Translations under genes and position numbers: made by a program
The notes under the pieces: generated by a model
What the model was told of the DNA's origin: nothing
Databases searched by the model: none
What the model saw: only the letters and a program-made list of their open reading frames with translations
Shown: one piece after another, positions 4,384 to 6,102 of the stretch
How positions within the stretch are numbered: position 1 is the stretch's first letter
Layout: each line of letters opens with the position of its first letter
Assembly: GCA_002506255.1 (NCBI GenBank)
Contig: DAXF01000015.1
Coordinates: 1,854-7,955, forward strand
Reading direction: 5' to 3'
Source of the DNA: Methanomassiliicoccaceae archaeon UBA367
GTDB taxonomy: Archaea; Thermoplasmatota; Thermoplasmata; Methanomassiliicoccales; Methanomethylophilaceae
DNA length: 6,102 nt

Positions 4384-6102
4384 CCCCTACAGGTACCGCT
4401 GTCATCAGCGCGATATCGTGGAGTTCGTGAAGGCCTCCGTATCCAACGGCAGCACAGCCGTCATGGAATCACCCACAGGGACGGGTAAGACGGTGTGCTC
4501 CCTGTCCGGCGCCCTATCCGAGGCGATGGAAGCCGGCAGGAAGGTGCTGTTCCTCACAAGGACCAAGTCCCAGCAGAGTCAGGTCATTTCCGAGCTCAGG
4601 GCCATCTCAAAGCGGATGCATGTGTTCGGAGTTGCCATGCAGGGCCGTACACCATCCACGTGCCCGTCTATTTCAGGAGACCCAGAGCTTTCGTCCGGTT
4701 CCTCTGAAGAGCTCTCCAAGTATTGCTCTGCCATGAAGAAGGAGGAGTGCGGGGAAAGGGGCTGCAAGTTCTTCGACAGAATGTGCCAGGATGGCATAGA
4801 TGATGTTATAGATCACATGAGAAAGACCATGCCTGAGCCGGAGGAGCTGCAGGAATACTGTGCAGATCGGGGCATATGCCCCTATGAAACGGCGAAAGCC
4901 GCCCTTACATATGCTGACGTGATCGCGGTCCCCTACTCCTTCTTCGCGATACCGGACATCAGGAGGCGTCTGGAGGATTGGGGGAATTTTGCCCTTTCTG
5001 ACGTCACGGTGATAGTGGACGAGGCCCATAATCTTCCGGATTATCTGCGGGAGGTCATGACCTCAGAGTACACAATGAAGGCACTGGGTCTTGCGGAGAA
5101 AGAGGCGGGGGAATGGAACGACCCTCTGTTGTGCGAAGGGATCAGGGCAACGATGCTCACTGCAGCCATCGGCTCCGCTTTGGCGGAGGCAGTAGAGGAA
5201 TTCGTTGTGGATGAGGATGCTATGCTCCCGCCTTATTATCTGCAGGATGCGCTCATGGGGAAGCTGGGGGTGACCTCGGCATCTCTGGACCGGGCCTATA
5301 AATCCCTGGTGGAGATGGGCGAGGTGGTAACAGAGAGCAAGAAGGCCCGCAGGAAGCTTCCGAGATCGTACATGGGCTCCCTGGGGAGGTTTCTGCAGTT
5401 CTGGGGCCGGTGTGAGGACGAGATATATGTGAAGCTCGTGAACGGAGGTGACAATCCCTCTTTTGAGGCGTACTGCATGGACCCGGCACCGGCCGCAGAG
5501 CCCTTCAGGACATGTCATTCCTCCGTCCATATGTCAGGAACCATGGGCCCGCTGGATGAGTACGTCTCAGAGCTGGATCTGAGAAGAGCAAGGATCCAGA
5601 TGTTCGAATCTCCCTTCGATCCCGGGAATCTAATGACCGTTTACGCTGAGGATGTTACCACGAAGTTCGGGGAGTTCGAAGACCGGGAGAACAGGGACAG
5701 GATGATGTACCGCATAGTCTCACTCGTAAGGTCCGTGGACAGGAACACCGCCGTATTCTTCCCGTCGTACAGGATAATGGACGAACTGCTGTCCTCGGGT
5801 CTTGCGGAGCTTATCGACAGGCCAACGTTCATGGAGGTGAGGGGGATGGACCAATCCGATCTCACTGACGAGATAGGAAGGTTCAGGTCCGCTGAGGGGG
5901 CCGTGCTCTTCGCGGTTTCCGGAGGAAGGGTCAGCGAGGGCATAGACTTCCCCGACAGGGAGCTGGAGATGGCCGTGATAATCGGAATACCCTATGCGTT
6001 CATGAGCGTTAAGCAGAAGGCCCTGGTACGATATACGGACATAAGGCTCGGAAACGGCTGGGAGAGGATAGTGAGGGCCCCTGCGGTCAGGAAGATGAGG
6101 CA
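4373..6102 (+). CDS. XPD/Rad3-family superfamily 2 DNA helicase with iron-sulfur domain (3' end beyond window)
   Basis: The frame is open from ATG 4373 to the edge: 576 codons plus two bases, no stop. XPD-type enzymes are ATP-driven 5'-to-3' DNA helicases used in repair and genome maintenance. Motif I is ESPTGTGKT with K39; motif II is D216-E-A-H219, followed by N-L. Between them is a cysteine-rich insert. By comparison with human XPD (C116, C134, C155, C190), the likely 4Fe-4S ligands are C97, C118, C131 (GCKFF) and C169 (GICPYE); C126, C138 and C163 are extra. Residues about 225-380 correspond to the Arch domain. Motif III is S388-G-T390. The second helicase domain has FFPSY at 462-466 and motif V, SGGRVSEGIDF, at 516-526. 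Motif VI, with its catalytic arginines, would begin just after the window ends. The only usable start is ATG 4373: the frame upstream to the TGA at 4307 has no ATG, GTG or TTG. True XPD or a close Rad3/DinG-type paralogue cannot be separated here. Confidence 0.93.
   Translation, partial: MDVFPYRYRCHQRDIVEFVKASVSNGSTAVMESPTGTGKTVCSLSGALSEAMEAGRKVLFLTRTKSQQSQVISELRAISKRMHVFGVAMQGRTPSTCPSISGDPELSSGSSEELSKYCSAMKKEECGERGCKFFDRMCQDGIDDVIDHMRKTMPEPEELQEYCADRGICPYETAKAALTYADVIAVPYSFFAIPDIRRRLEDWGNFALSDVTVIVDEAHNLPDYLREVMTSEYTMKALGLAEKEAGEWNDPLLCEGIRATMLTAAIGSALAEAVEEFVVDEDAMLPPYYLQDALMGKLGVTSASLDRAYKSLVEMGEVVTESKKARRKLPRSYMGSLGRFLQFWGRCEDEIYVKLVNGGDNPSFEAYCMDPAPAAEPFRTCHSSVHMSGTMGPLDEYVSELDLRRARIQMFESPFDPGNLMTVYAEDVTTKFGEFEDRENRDRMMYRIVSLVRSVDRNTAVFFPSYRIMDELLSSGLAELIDRPTFMEVRGMDQSDLTDEIGRFRSAEGAVLFAVSGGRVSEGIDFPDRELEMAVIIGIPYAFMSVKQKALVRYTDIRLGNGWERIVRAPAVRKMR

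Noticed and set aside
3701..4405. 234-codon minus-strand frame covering the serA ACT domain, the small gene and the next intergenic region.
   Set aside because: The + strand genes here have ribosome sites and, for serA, clear domain motifs. The antisense translation has no recognisable features.
5063..5530. 155-codon minus-strand frame opposite the helicase Arch region.
   Set aside because: The helicase frame runs through without interruption, and the antisense product shows nothing recognisable.
1..6102. Possible mobile element, CRISPR array, tRNA/rRNA gene or defence cluster.
   Set aside because: I saw no transposase or integrase motifs, spaced direct repeats, tRNA-like cloverleaf or toxin-antitoxin-like pair. 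Genes are collinear with uniform composition.

Overview
The window looks like a housekeeping stretch of an archaeal chromosome. Base composition is moderately GC-rich by eye (mid-50s percent). Codon use is rich in AGG and ATA, Shine-Dalgarno sites are of the GAGGAG/GAGGTG type, start spacing is tight, and promoters are of the TATA type. The gene content also fits: a long-form SerA beside a class V aminotransferase, and an XPD-family iron-sulfur helicase behind an apparently leaderless start. My best inference is a euryarchaeon of the Thermoplasmatota, possibly the Methanomassiliicoccales. This rests on overall resemblance, not on a diagnostic gene. All supported genes are on the + strand.

Layout. 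(1) 23-1174: a complete class I/II PLP aminotransferase of the aspartate aminotransferase family. (2) 1175-1263: an 89-bp intergenic region with a 21-bp alternating purine-pyrimidine run that contains a tandem octamer and a palindrome, then a TATA box and a short leader. (3) 1264-2334: a class V aminotransferase starting at TTG. (4) 2331-3911: serA, overlapping the previous gene by the four bases ATGA. (5) 3920-4309: a 129-residue protein of unknown function, 8 nt after serA. (6) 4310-4372: a short intergenic region with a 5-bp hairpin, a T-run merging into a TATA box, and the left arm of an inverted repeat that encloses the next start codon. (7) 4373 to the right edge: the first 576 codons of an XPD/Rad3-family helicase, cut just before motif VI.

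How the genes fit together. Genes 3 and 4 give the first two steps of the phosphorylated serine pathway. SerA oxidises 3-phosphoglycerate to 3-phosphohydroxypyruvate, and the class V aminotransferase probably converts that to O-phosphoserine. Their ATGA overlap suggests coupled translation. The small protein downstream probably shares their transcript. The first aminotransferase is nitrogen or amino-acid metabolism in the same direction, but a separate promoter follows it. The helicase is a new transcription unit for DNA repair or maintenance.

I found no RNA gene, CRISPR array, mobile element or plainly novel multi-gene system. The features most worth a second look are the two promoter regions: the Z-DNA-prone run before the serine operon and the 9-bp inverted repeat wrapped around the helicase start codon. 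The small serA-linked protein is also of interest.
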